Shown: positions 27,501 through 35,786, numbered from the stretch's first letter. The stretch: 40,758 nucleotides of DNA from an uncultured euryarchaeote (GCA_937894115.1 CALBFP010000042.1:1-40758); one strand, 5' to 3'. Notes: generated by a model from the letters alone, not told the origin. Numbers and translations are program-made.

Positions 27501-29537
27501 GATGTGAATTTGATTCTGATCATCGGTCAACAGGGATGGGAACACAGAATTTCCACCCCATGGTGCGTTCGGGGCCAGCCCAGAATTCGTTTCAACATTC
27601 GAGATTGGCGTATCGTTAATTTTCTTGATGGCGTACGTAGAAAGTCCATCGTCCCGACCATCGAATTCACCGGCACCTTGAAGGCGAAGTTTTGTGTAGT
27701 AAATTTCGTAATTCACGTCTTTTTCAAATCCGTAGTCACGGCCGTCCATCCAAGCGATGTGTGTGTTTCCTTCCATGTCAACGCCGATCGATGGGTGGAA
27801 TGAATATGCATCATCGATAGTGACACGAGTGTCGTTGACGACAACAAGGTGTCCTTCTGATCCTTTTCCTGTATCTTCGATGTAGTTACCGTTCTGGGCA
27901 ACTGTACCAGAAACACCCGGGGTCCAGCTTGGGTCATTGTTCATCTTTCCATACGGGTCGAGAACCGACATGTAAATTTCACGAGAGTTGTTGGTTGAGA
28001 TGTAAACCATTGCCTCAACGAGGAGGGCCATCTGACTTGCGCCACCGCTACCGGATGGGAATTCGTAGACTTGCCCACCTGCATCGGTTGATCGAATGGT
28101 ATTACCAGGGCAGTTGCGTGCTGCTGTACTCTGAACCCCGTTTGGACACTGTGCCAAATCCTTGAAGTGTGATTGTACGCTTGTTGCACCACCGTAGGTT
28201 TGTCCGTACATTCCAACCGGTACAACACCAGCATTGACGCAGTTGTCGTGTGCTTCTTCAATCGAGGTTGTATCGTCTGCTTGCTGTGCGGGGTCGCCGT
28301 CTTTTGGACCCTCATCGGAAATTGGAATAGCGATTTTCGTGGCGTTTGGATTCCATTTGTGATCGTCTTGAGTAGGAGGGTTTCCTGGTACATTTCCTTG
28401 TGCGTCTTTCCAAGAAAGGCACGCCCAATTGGTTCCTGGGCCCCAATCTTCACCAGAATAACCGGAATATGTGTTTCCGTTGTATACCGTTCCCGGTAAT
28501 TTACGAATTCCACCAGAATCGTCGCCTGGAGCGATCCCCAGAGCGGTTTGGCGTGGTCCTGCATTCTTATTGTGCGTTTGGCAGTTTCCACTGCTTGCTG
28601 CGCCTGGTAATGTGTTGCCGAGTCCGTATATGGTTTCATAAACCGTCATGTTACCTTCTTCAAGCATCGGTTTTAGCCCTTGGAAGTATCCGCCAGCAGC
28701 AAAGTTTCCGCCGTAAATAACGGTACATACGTCGGCCCACTCGGAATACATTGAACCCGAGGTATCGACCAAAAAGACGAGTTCGACTTTACCCCCACGA
28801 GTATCGTCCCAAGCGATTTGAACCAAATCGTTTGAATCAACAACAATGTCCGGATGTCCTTTGTGTCCGATGATTGGAGTGAGTAGCGTATCCTCAAACA
28901 ACGTCAGTACCGTACCGCCGTTAAACTCAGGTTGAATCATCGAATAGTAGATTTGCGGCTGATTGAAAAATCGCTGCAATTCATCGTATGAATCTTGCCA
29001 AGCGATATGAAGATTGCCTTGGCTGTCAACATCGATTGAAGGCCAGTCACGATCTTGTGCGCGCATGGAAATAATAGTGTCATCGATGACAGAGATTGCG
29101 GTATCTTGGGCCGCCATACCATCAAGCGGAGCAAGGTAAGGATTGATGGAGGTGTACATGATTTTGTGTTGGCCCGATTTGTCCGCCCAAACCAGATGGA
29201 TACGATCATTGTCATCGATGACCATGTCGGGATGCCAAACTTTGTGAAGGCCCGGACTGGTGATTTGTGTTGCGTCAATCAGGATTTCACCTCGGGGTGA
29301 AAGCATCGAGTAGTACAGATGTTGCGTGTTTCGAGCCCAAACAATGTGCACGTTTCCTTCGCTGTCAGAAGCAACTGCAGCTTGGTTGTCGGAAGAGGTC
29401 CCTCCATCCGCAATTCGAACCGCTTCTGTAATGACAACTTGAGATGCTTCCGCCCGTTCTGTACCGATTGCCATACCTGAGAATAACGAGAGGAGGAAAA
29501 GAGTTACGAGGGTTATCGATTTGGTTGTTTGACGCAT
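24528..29537 (-). CDS. Giant surface protein: propeller with inserted VWA domain, CARDB/NEW3-like modules, C-terminal anchor
   Basis: This is a 1669-residue exported protein. A signal peptide (ITLVTLFLLSLFSGMAIG) leads into seven repeats of the form D-x-x-G/N-x-x-H-I-x-W-x-D, for example DSEGNVHIVWAR, DSQGNLHIAWQD, DMEGNTHIAWMD and DDQNQIHIAWVD, which suggests a sialidase-like propeller. A von Willebrand A domain with an intact MIDAS (VFLVDTSGSM, Asp258/Ser260/Ser262) is inserted after repeat 4, spanning roughly 251-510. Several beta-sandwich modules follow, with patterns such as NTGNVADTF, NDGNGPDRF and NAGNVPDTP (NEW3/CARDB-like). A membrane helix (ALPTMIILLTLSLFSVLYLV) and a short basic tail end the protein. 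It is probably a calcium- or ligand-binding cell-surface protein. AGGTGAT lies three bases before the ATG. Confidence 0.85.
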   Translation of the reverse strand: MRQTTKSITLVTLFLLSLFSGMAIGTERAEASQVVITEAVRIADGGTSSDNQAAVASDSEGNVHIVWARNTQHLYYSMLSPRGEILIDATQITSPGLHKVWHPDMVIDDNDRIHLVWADKSGQHKIMYTSINPYLAPLDGMAAQDTAISVIDDTIISMRAQDRDWPSIDVDSQGNLHIAWQDSYDELQRFFNQPQIYYSMIQPEFNGGTVLTLFEDTLLTPIIGHKGHPDIVVDSNDLVQIAWDDTRGGKVELVFLVDTSGSMYSEWADVCTVIYGGNFAAGGYFQGLKPMLEEGNMTVYETIYGLGNTLPGAASSGNCQTHNKNAGPRQTALGIAPGDDSGGIRKLPGTVYNGNTYSGYSGEDWGPGTNWACLSWKDAQGNVPGNPPTQDDHKWNPNATKIAIPISDEGPKDGDPAQQADDTTSIEEAHDNCVNAGVVPVGMYGQTYGGATSVQSHFKDLAQCPNGVQSTAARNCPGNTIRSTDAGGQVYEFPSGSGGASQMALLVEAMVYISTNNSREIYMSVLDPYGKMNNDPSWTPGVSGTVAQNGNYIEDTGKGSEGHLVVVNDTRVTIDDAYSFHPSIGVDMEGNTHIAWMDGRDYGFEKDVNYEIYYTKLRLQGAGEFDGRDDGLSTYAIKKINDTPISNVETNSGLAPNAPWGGNSVFPSLLTDDQNQIHIAWVDSGNASAGEELLYVRLNYTSAVGDGFVALDPWETVAITSWSSNKLGPNSGYKPSIGMPPAFSNDLGSGAHVAWSDTNKCNDETNNNRFTICYSHVLTGQVDVDFDDGETFYHVIEPGEQTIYNLTMNNSTPGPKDLVADSYGLNITGVPTNWTATLFFADNHTAIFPDTEIFLEGGESIRFYLRVRAPSIYQANADELAEIRVDAKSYKDPAIRSEITTLTLMDVVHGIDLDASHSVADVEQGQTAIFSITITNTGNVADTFLFWDPQTLEGRQEWLLPFAWDVNFPLSVQLDPQQTVTKNLEINVPTSEDPGAFVILLKGWSAGEPIKSVEKGTYDILELGVFVSIRSSNNIVFNITDQEAMVTPKPYALNALDPNCHVFEIEVEKYFDSGDLVFTTPGTTGNDDNWTTEVIFPNGLNLNPDGLSYPWVLMSGDEFRMHVVKVKICAPDDAPAGLGKAVTIKAHLKGYPKISAAKILQVDVDHVFSLSTSIDLVDNEELSVNPGESIVLPTTVYNDGNGPDRFDYTLARVTDSSGVDVIWDITIPRNTLEELDSNSFQSFEVLMNVPQQVPAGDYTVVFHTKSEQKDEDASGRMTRLRDVTEITVTVREFYDMQITMDPTVDNDVKTSAPGRVVRFTVNVTNAGNVPDTPTLNNHSTTRSGNDITVDEIPGMGVLTDWDVSWRVLRQVGLDLETEEECETTDSTVSSFPEDRCVYLQDIDEYRLPEMAPYETYTMVAVVAVNPEAQLLTRSLGLKVVSMMGDAEAGGDHDDTPSWDGDLLDSNEIIITVNLRAPNLKIELAKEDTKSADVGESIPIKIEVWNDGNVHATDIEVILCEYDDDDMRKEIQRNENTCDEDSVVMRQVIGALDKPDATGDPTSVVFYMLYPVTAGSKNVYVVVDPGNKIVEADEGDNVMRIDNELGSSNPFMDVAGEVVGKVALPTMIILLTLSLFSVLYLVGRGRRAAVKDRIAEQSSLMSVLGDEAND

Positions 29538-29558
29538 GGTATCACCTGTGTGAATACC
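29538..29558 (-). promoter_or_regulatory. Inverted repeat covering the ribosome binding site of the giant surface-protein gene
   Basis: On the minus strand the 21 bases directly before the ATG form GGTAT(T)CAC - ACAG - GTGATACC: an eight-pair stem with one bulged T and a four-base loop. The ribosome binding site AGGTGAT lies in the 3' arm. If the transcript starts upstream, the stem would hide the site. A TATA-like GTACTTAA at about 29573-29580 would start transcription near 29550, inside the repeat; then it is better read as a DNA operator. Confidence 0.45.
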
Positions 29559-29625
29559 AGCAACGTTTACCAGTACTTAACCGCGACCCTTTCGCGTCAG
29601 TTCGATGCGACTCAGAATGACGCAA

Positions 29626-30252
29626 TCATGCCCATTCTTCAGGGTCGAGCCCGGTTCCGAACGGCATCATGTCATTGTACTCTATTTCGGCAGGTTCAAC
29701 AATCTTAGCTTGTGATTTCTTGCCCTTCTTTTGTCCCGCCCAATCGTCGACTGGCCCTGGCTCGCCTTTACCCGGGCCATAAGCGAATTTAATTTCATGA
29801 ATCATACTCAATTTCGCAAGCCAAAGCCGTCGAAGGCTGTGCATCAATGCGTTCTTGTTTAGACCGTCGTACCAAATTGGTAAACTCACGTTAAACGCTT
29901 GAAGTGGTCCTGGCTTTTCTTTTCCGTTGTGACCCATGTGTATACCCCAGTCAAGCTCGGCACGCATCAAAGACAGGCGGCACTCGTGCACCCATTCAAA
30001 CCAGACTTCTGGCTCCTCCTCCATATGCTGCTTCATTTGATCTTGTTGCCCCAAGTCGACACGCGTCATGCTCGAAACAAACACAAGATCTCGCCCTTTT
30101 GGAAGGACAACAGCGAACATGTGACCTTGAGGCCCGGGAGGGTAACGCACTAACAAATGCGACTCTGCGCGAGGGTCATTTTTGTCTCTAATTTCGAGCC
30201 GTTCACTAGCAAGCCACTGACGGATTTTCTGCGCATGACCTGAATCGACCAT
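29626..30252 (-). CDS. Hypothetical cytosolic protein
   Basis: The 208-residue protein has no signal or membrane segment. It starts with a helix (KIRQWLASERLEI), then alternating strands (SHLLVRYPPG, HMFAVVLPKGRDLVFVSSM), and a long helical part rich in W and R (WFEWVHECRLSLMRAELDWG). The layout loosely recalls archaeal DUF2299 proteins, but I cannot confirm that. The C-terminal ~50 residues are low-complexity, with a basic QKKGKKSQAK stretch. It sits 30 bases downstream of the acyltransferase on the same strand. Confidence 0.6.
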   Translation of the reverse strand: MVDSGHAQKIRQWLASERLEIRDKNDPRAESHLLVRYPPGPQGHMFAVVLPKGRDLVFVSSMTRVDLGQQDQMKQHMEEEPEVWFEWVHECRLSLMRAELDWGIHMGHNGKEKPGPLQAFNVSLPIWYDGLNKNALMHSLRRLWLAKLSMIHEIKFAYGPGKGEPGPVDDWAGQKKGKKSQAKIVEPAEIEYNDMMPFGTGLDPEEWA

Positions 30253-30282
30253 ACCCCACCGGTGCGATGGGGTAATTTGAAC

Positions 30283-31815
30283 TCAACGCTCTAAAGTGGA
30301 ATGCAATTCATTGATTAGGGCTTGCAATTGAAATTCAAGATTTTGTCTGTATTGCTTGCTCGCAGTAATGCGTTTGAAGCCTTTGCGCATGTCGACATAA
30401 CTGTCCCACCAAAGACCGAACATACGGCCTGAACACCAAAAGAGCGGAAACATCAAAACGTAGATTGAAAGCATTGCAAGGACCGACCCGGTTTCGATGA
30501 ATCCCTCGAAGTCAACCGAAAAAATCGTGCTGAGGTTCGTTGCATTCCAATATATCAGCCCTGCTCCAATCAATGCAAAAAAAGGCCACAGTAGCACTGA
30601 CCCAAACATCGCTGCAAGGAATTGATACGTTGTCCTCGCGTCGACACCTTCATCGGTTCTATCTCCTAAAAACCGCCCAAGAATTAACTGCGGGGAAAGA
30701 GAGAGAATGAACACCGGGAGAAGAGCGGCCATAAGCGCAGTTTTTACACAGAAGCCTACGAATTGGACTGGATTGCCCATTCGCAATTTTCGTCCAGATG
30801 AATCTAAATCGCGTCCGTCGAGGCCCCGTTCGGAAAGTTGCCGGTGAATGGTTTTCGCTTGAACAACAACAGGATCGTTTACTTCAGGGGGTTTGGAATC
30901 TTCAACGGCTTGCTCGGTTTGATACCGATCCCTTACTGAGCGGGCTGCTAGAACTTCACTACGCCATGTATTCAACCGTTTCTTGTTCATTCTAGCCTCA
31001 ACTTGAGCAATAACGTGGTAAGCTCCATGCTCATCCCAGCTGGAAGCGTTTGGTGTGATTGGAAGAAGGTGGGGTCGCAGACCATCCCGGAGTGAACGGA
31101 CAAGATCGCCAGGTGGTTCAACCCACTCCCTTTTTTGTACTGCAGCAATCAAATCTTTAGGGATTTCATCCTCTGGAAGGTGAAAGGGCTTCACAAATTC
31201 AACCCACATATCGGTTCTGTAGTGGTGTCGTACTCGAAAATGGAGGCCTACTGGTTGCAATACTGGACACTTCTTTCCTGCTCCCTTTGCAATGGCTGCA
31301 GCTGCGAGGACGGTTCGCATTGGCCCAGTTCGGAAACGTATCATATGGGCTAAATCATGACTGGTCCCCTCAGGAAACAAAACACATCCAAACCCACTTG
31401 AAATACCCGTTGCGAGCGTAAGAAGCGAACGCCCATTGAGATTTGTGGCCTCTTCCTCAGAACAACCTCCTCGAAGAAGTTCTGCCTTACGGACAACCGG
31501 CTGAACCGCTAATCTTCGCGTCCAAAAAGACAGGATTGGTCGTGTTACCAGATCGTGGCGTCCACCCATCACGAATTCTTTTGGATGAGCGAGCATAATC
31601 CCAAGCGGATCGATGAGTCCGTTGGTGTGCCACGATGCACAGAGTGAACCACGATCGCGCGGGATGTGCTCCATTCCAGAATATTCAATCGTACGAAATT
31701 GGTTTGCAGCAGTTCTGCGGCAGAAAAAAAACGCAAGTTTAGTCCAAAAAGGGCTCCCTGGTGTTTTTTTGTCGAAAGATGGCATCGGAGTATTGAGAAG
31801 TTTCTCCATTTGCAT
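30283..31815 (-). CDS. PlsC-type acyltransferase with C-terminal membrane domain
   Basis: The 510-residue protein has the lysophospholipid/glycerol-3-phosphate acyltransferase motifs: block I HTNGLID (H-x4-D, in SWHTNGLIDPLG) and block III FPEGTSHD (EGTS). Block II-like residues lie between (MGGRHDLV). This family moves fatty acyl chains from acyl-CoA or acyl-ACP to a glycerol backbone. After a charged linker, the C-terminal half has three to four hydrophobic helices, for example TALMAALLPVFILSL and SVLLWPFFALIGAGLIYW. Two adjacent ATGs (31815, 31809) are possible starts; the longer frame would run into the HIT gene. An ester-type acyltransferase is notable in an archaeon, whose membrane lipids are usually ethers. 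Confidence 0.82.
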   Translation of the reverse strand: MQMEKLLNTPMPSFDKKTPGSPFWTKLAFFFCRRTAANQFRTIEYSGMEHIPRDRGSLCASWHTNGLIDPLGIMLAHPKEFVMGGRHDLVTRPILSFWTRRLAVQPVVRKAELLRGGCSEEEATNLNGRSLLTLATGISSGFGCVLFPEGTSHDLAHMIRFRTGPMRTVLAAAAIAKGAGKKCPVLQPVGLHFRVRHHYRTDMWVEFVKPFHLPEDEIPKDLIAAVQKREWVEPPGDLVRSLRDGLRPHLLPITPNASSWDEHGAYHVIAQVEARMNKKRLNTWRSEVLAARSVRDRYQTEQAVEDSKPPEVNDPVVVQAKTIHRQLSERGLDGRDLDSSGRKLRMGNPVQFVGFCVKTALMAALLPVFILSLSPQLILGRFLGDRTDEGVDARTTYQFLAAMFGSVLLWPFFALIGAGLIYWNATNLSTIFSVDFEGFIETGSVLAMLSIYVLMFPLFWCSGRMFGLWWDSYVDMRKGFKRITASKQYRQNLEFQLQALINELHSTLER

Positions 31816-31901
31816 GTTCGCTGATGATTTTGATAGCACGGGCAGCGCTTCCCCCCTGTGGTCTACTGCGCCATCGAAAGGTGCAACTCCTTTCGCCAAG
31901 A

Positions 31902-32333
31902 TTAGCCCCCCGAGGAAATTTTTTCCGCAAGCAGAGCCAATGCTTCGTGATTCGGCTGATTGGTATCGGTTATCGGCCACATCGCTGCTAAAGTCGTCCC
32001 TGAATCACCCGGTGTTCTCGGCAAAATGTGAACGTGAACGTGAGGGACTTCCTGACCAGCGAGTGGCCCATCGTGGACAACCACTGTGAAATCGGTTGTA
32101 TCGTAGTGCCTTGAGAGGAGATTTTGCACCAAAACCACGCCCTCAAACAAACAAGAGCGTTCGTGAACGTCCAGTTCAGCAATCCGCTGAACGGGTTTTG
32201 TTGGTATGACGAGTGTGTGTCCTTCTCGCCGGGGAAAAATGTCAAGAAAAGCATACCAGCCTTCACCGGACGCAATCTTATGGGAAGGAATCTCTCCAGA
32301 CAAAATACGTTGGAAGAGTGTACCTTCTGACAT
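31902..32333 (-). CDS. HIT-family nucleotide hydrolase/transferase
   Basis: The 143-residue protein has the histidine-triad motif in VPHVHVHILPR and the typical N-terminal pattern LFQRILSGEIPSHKI. The middle strand GHTLVIPTKPVQRIAEL also matches. HIT proteins hydrolyse adenosine phosphoramidates, Ap4A-like dinucleotides or similar substrates; the exact one cannot be told. The ATG at 32331-32333 gives the usual family length; the frame extends to a TTG at 32357. It begins 28 bases after the flavoprotein gene. Confidence 0.92.
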   Translation of the reverse strand: MSEGTLFQRILSGEIPSHKIASGEGWYAFLDIFPRREGHTLVIPTKPVQRIAELDVHERSCLFEGVVLVQNLLSRHYDTTDFTVVVHDGPLAGQEVPHVHVHILPRTPGDSGTTLAAMWPITDTNQPNHEALALLAEKISSGG

Positions 32334-32361
32334 GTACGTCCCAGTCGGACGGGACAAATAA

Positions 32362-33996
32362 TCAAACCGCAGAGGATGGGGGTAAAATCCAGTTTCCGGA
32401 TGGTCCTTTACGCAGCGCTAATGTTGCACAGGTACCATCATGGAAAATCAGGTTGTGGTGAAGTTGTTCATCATCGGACTGGGGGAAATCTGAGCGCTGA
32501 TGAAGGCCACGAGATTCGGTTCGTCGTAATGCAGATTGAACATAGGCCAAAGCCATGCGTATAGCGGATTGAATGCGTAGGATTTCCAAGAGATTTTGAT
32601 TTGCAATCAGTGATGTCTGATCGCAATACAATTGTTCGCTCTGAACGGATAGTTGTTCCAGCACTTCAAGGGCTTGTTCATAATCTGAGGCTACGGTTGC
32701 AGGCGTTTGTAAGGAAGTCAGAATCTCCTTGAGGCGGGTGACAACTGGATTAAGACGTTGAACCGCACCCTCCGTTTCTTCGCCGAGCATACTCAATTCT
32801 GCCTCAGCAAGTCCAAATGCTTCTTCAAGCTTTGCGGTGCCAGTAAATTTGCGTTTCACAATCCAATCTGCGGCATGTGATCCAGCTGCTTCCCCGCCAG
32901 CAATTGCATCGAGGAGGCGATTGCCTTGGAGGACATCTGCTCCATGAAAACCGCTGGATGAGGCGGATCCCGCAGCATAAAGTCCTGTGAACCAACGGGC
33001 CCAAGATTGGAGAACAACTCTACCGTTTTCATCAACTGGGAGGCCCCCCAACGTGTAGTTTGGAATTGGTGCGACTTCAATGGTTTGGCGATTCATGTCA
33101 ATTCCTGTTCGTTGTTTGACGTTGTCAAATAAGATCGTCCACCAATCGGCATGCTCTCCAAGATTTCGTGCATCGAGAACGGTCACTCCTGCTTCATGCA
33201 TCTTGGAGCATATTTCCGATGTCGGCGTGCTTGGTGAAGTTTCTAAGGCTGTTCCTGAAGGGGTGTGGAGGGTGGCTCCATCGGAAAGAATGGATTGAGG
33301 AATAACGAGGTTTGTTCCAACAACTCCAAGTGGGGTTTCTGAAATAAACTCCATATTTCGTAATGGGGCACCAGCACGGTGTGCAAAATCCATCCCAAGA
33401 GATGCGGAGCCGCTGGTAAATGCGCCTTCAAATCCACCGTCTGCGACAATAAGTGCTTTGCATTGAATGGAAAGGATTCGCCCGTTCAACATGTCTAAGG
33501 CGATCAACCCATTGATTGAAAATTCCGTATGCATTAACTCGAGAGGAATCTGGTCGCCACGTCGAGTAACCCCGTGTTTCATACACTGTTCCTCTAACAC
33601 CTGTTGTATTTCTCTAACAGTTGAATCTCCTGCGTTGCACAGGCGCGGCTTGGAATGTCCTGATGCATAATGGCCTTTGACGATGCCTTTTGCATCGCGG
33701 CGAAAATTTACGCCTCGGCGCTCAAGAAGGTCTACAATTCTCAAAGCCTTCGTTGTATGGCTCGCTACAATGTCTTGATCGCATAAAAAAACGCCCGTTT
33801 TGATGGTGTCTTCCCGATGCCCGCGATTGCTCTCTTCTTGGATGTGGCAGGCGATTCCACTCATTGCATCCATCCCTCCGTCACCAAGACCTGAAGAGCT
33901 CATCAACAGAACACTGGCTCCATCTTTGGATGCTTGTGCGGCGGCGGACAACGCTGCAGGGCCATCGCCCAGAACCACAACATCCCATGCTTCCAT
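32362..33996 (-). CDS. SdhA/NadB-superfamily flavoprotein with degenerate active site
   Basis: The 544-residue protein has the FAD-binding N terminus VVVLGDGPAALSAAAQA, the superfamily end GFHGADVLQGNRLLDAIAGGEAAG, and the C-terminal helical domain signature ESRGLHQRSDFP. It aligns with succinate dehydrogenase/fumarate reductase flavoproteins and L-aspartate oxidase. The substrate-binding positions differ: QFHPT becomes SETPL, RGEGG becomes LSDGA, HYxMGG becomes NYTLGG and ANRLG becomes ADVLQ. The histidine that carries covalent FAD in SdhA is also absent. So it is probably not a canonical SdhA; there are no sdhB/C/D genes nearby. It may act on another substrate or have a non-catalytic role. 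Confidence 0.8.
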   Translation of the reverse strand: MEAWDVVVLGDGPAALSAAAQASKDGASVLLMSSSGLGDGGMDAMSGIACHIQEESNRGHREDTIKTGVFLCDQDIVASHTTKALRIVDLLERRGVNFRRDAKGIVKGHYASGHSKPRLCNAGDSTVREIQQVLEEQCMKHGVTRRGDQIPLELMHTEFSINGLIALDMLNGRILSIQCKALIVADGGFEGAFTSGSASLGMDFAHRAGAPLRNMEFISETPLGVVGTNLVIPQSILSDGATLHTPSGTALETSPSTPTSEICSKMHEAGVTVLDARNLGEHADWWTILFDNVKQRTGIDMNRQTIEVAPIPNYTLGGLPVDENGRVVLQSWARWFTGLYAAGSASSSGFHGADVLQGNRLLDAIAGGEAAGSHAADWIVKRKFTGTAKLEEAFGLAEAELSMLGEETEGAVQRLNPVVTRLKEILTSLQTPATVASDYEQALEVLEQLSVQSEQLYCDQTSLIANQNLLEILRIQSAIRMALAYVQSALRRTESRGLHQRSDFPQSDDEQLHHNLIFHDGTCATLALRKGPSGNWILPPSSAV

Positions 33997-34063
33997 ACCG
34001 AATCCCCAGTGTTCTAGCCGATGTTAAACCCCGCAATAAGCAAAGCGCTTCTGTTCCTATTAC

Positions 34064-35626
34064 TCAATTACTGGAAAAGGCGGGAAGGTCCAATTCTGAG
34101 AAGCGTCGAACGCGAAGCAATTGACGAATTCGTTCAATACGTTGCCGATTTTCCCGAGGTAGTACGTTCGTCCTTACAATTCGTGATCCTAATACTAAAT
34201 TGTCGTCATCCCTAAGAGTAACTTGTACTTGTGCATCACCTTTGAAGCCTCGATCCCATGCAACGTTAACCCACAAGACAACAGTACGCTCAAGATATCG
34301 GGGCAGCCAACTCAACACATCGTCTTCCGATGAATTGCTAAGTTCAATCGCCTTGAGTGGCGGGGGGCATGGCGCCAATTCAAATCGATGGTCAATGGAT
34401 TGAGGTTCTCCACCCGGTACTTGGACTTCGACACGAACGTGGGTTGCGTCAAATGTCTGATTGTTGAGAACGATAAAGAGACTTCCAGATCCATCATAAC
34501 ATGTTGAATCAAGTGAAATGTCCATCCTCCATGGAGAAAGGAGAATTTCTGAAGCACCGGAAAGAAAGTCGTTCTGAAGTCGTTCAAAGAGTCTAAAAGC
34601 GCCTGGTTGCCAAGCCCTTGCGTGTTCGAGGGTACGTTGAATTGTACGCCAGTTAAAGAATGATTCTTCTGAAAGCAGGATTCGTTCTATGGCATCTGGA
34701 GACATGAAATCCCGAAGTGATTCAAAGACTTCTGTATCGGTAATGATGTCGTTTGCATTCAAATGAAGTAGGAACAACAGGCGTTCTCTTGCTTGGATAG
34801 GATCTGTTCCTGGCAAAATCTGTTCATGAAAACGATGTTCCCATTCGCCCCACTCAATTTGTGAATCAGGATCCAAATGTGATTGCAACAACTGCCCGAG
34901 AGGGGAACCCAATTGTGTGGGGTGATGTGTCGGAGCGTAGTGAATAAGTAAAGGCATTGAGTCTGCCTGAAGACGGATGTAGTACGTGGTGAGAATGGAG
35001 TGAATGCTCAATCCAATCCCTGCCGTCATCGAAATTAACAGCAGTAAATTCCACGCAGGGGAACCCGGTGTAATCAACATTGAGAGGAACAACGCCAGCA
35101 GCGACGTTGTTGCCAAGAACGCGCTGATGTAGTTTTGGCGCCGTCCATCGCGAAGCCCTTCAAGTACCCGATCCATCCCTGGCTGTGCTCTTAGGGTGTG
35201 ACGTTTCCCGTCACCGAAACCACCTTGTTCGCGCAGAGAGATTTTCGCCTCCACTGCGGACCATGTTGCCTCACTTCCAGCAATTGGTGGCACGAACGCA
35301 GCCAAAACGGGAATCAACCATATTGCGAGGATGAGCAATGGTGTTTTGTAAGGAAAAATTGTCGAATCGATCACAAACAGGACAGCCGTTGTTGCAATTC
35401 CGAGGCCTACCACATTACGAAAAGCGAGGAAGAAGGTGTTGTTTGCAATTTGACCGCTCTTCATCCTGAACATCTCGCTCTTCTGCCACGCTTCACGCGT
35501 TCGTTCCAAAGGATCCTCACTTCTTGAGAACCCATGTCCATATGGATCAGGCAGGGATTTGAGGGTTCGCCGTGTTCGAGCAACGATGGATTCTTCTTCG
35601 GGTTCCATCGCACTCATGACAACCAT
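34064..35626 (-). CDS. Large membrane protein, unknown
   Basis: The 520-residue protein (start ATG 35624-35626) has two pairs of predicted membrane helices: FRNVVGLGIATTAVLFVI with LLILAIWLIPVLAAFV, and ISAFLATTSLLALFLSML with LLLLISMTAGIGLSI. A soluble C-terminal half of about 300 residues follows. That half begins with helices (RERLLFLLHLNAND...) and ends in beta strands with a possible Ig-like fold (GSLFIVLNNQTFDATHVRVEVQV). I do not recognise the family. Earlier in-frame starts exist up to 35677, four bases from tRNA-Arg, which is too close for an independent leader. Confidence 0.62.
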   Translation of the reverse strand: MVVMSAMEPEEESIVARTRRTLKSLPDPYGHGFSRSEDPLERTREAWQKSEMFRMKSGQIANNTFFLAFRNVVGLGIATTAVLFVIDSTIFPYKTPLLILAIWLIPVLAAFVPPIAGSEATWSAVEAKISLREQGGFGDGKRHTLRAQPGMDRVLEGLRDGRRQNYISAFLATTSLLALFLSMLITPGSPAWNLLLLISMTAGIGLSIHSILTTYYIRLQADSMPLLIHYAPTHHPTQLGSPLGQLLQSHLDPDSQIEWGEWEHRFHEQILPGTDPIQARERLLFLLHLNANDIITDTEVFESLRDFMSPDAIERILLSEESFFNWRTIQRTLEHARAWQPGAFRLFERLQNDFLSGASEILLSPWRMDISLDSTCYDGSGSLFIVLNNQTFDATHVRVEVQVPGGEPQSIDHRFELAPCPPPLKAIELSNSSEDDVLSWLPRYLERTVVLWVNVAWDRGFKGDAQVQVTLRDDDNLVLGSRIVRTNVLPRENRQRIERIRQLLRVRRFSELDLPAFSSN

Positions 35627-35681
35627 GCGCAGCCCACATATCTCTTCTTCGCTGGTCTCACACTCAAATAAGCGCATAAAG

Positions 35682-35755
35682 CGGGCGTGGCAGGATTCGA
35701 ACCCGCGATCTTCGGCTTAGGAGGCCGACGCATTATCCAGCTGTGCTACACGCCC
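35682..35755 (-). tRNA. tRNA-Arg(CCT)
   Basis: The gene has 74 bases without an encoded CCA. The acceptor stem is GGGCGTG/CACGCCC. The anticodon stem-loop TCGGC-CTCCTAA-GCCGA has anticodon CCT, which reads AGG (arginine). The T-arm GCGGG-TTCGAAT-CCTGC includes the canonical TTCGA. The discriminator base is G. It lies between the RFC-like gene and a membrane-protein gene, with no clear TATA box in the 31-base gap, so it may be processed from a longer transcript. Confidence 0.95.
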
Positions 35756-35786
35756 AGCGTTGCCAAAACGCCCTCTCTGATGGAGA

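Noticed and set aside
27941-28639. A 232-residue minus-strand frame inside the giant surface-protein gene
   Set aside because: It overlaps the VWA insert in another frame on the same strand; composition (many T, Q, R) looks like a frame shadow and there is no separate start signal.
32339-32356. GTCCC...GGGAC hairpin upstream of the HIT gene as a terminator
   Set aside because: Five pairs without a following T-run, in a short gap within a likely operon.
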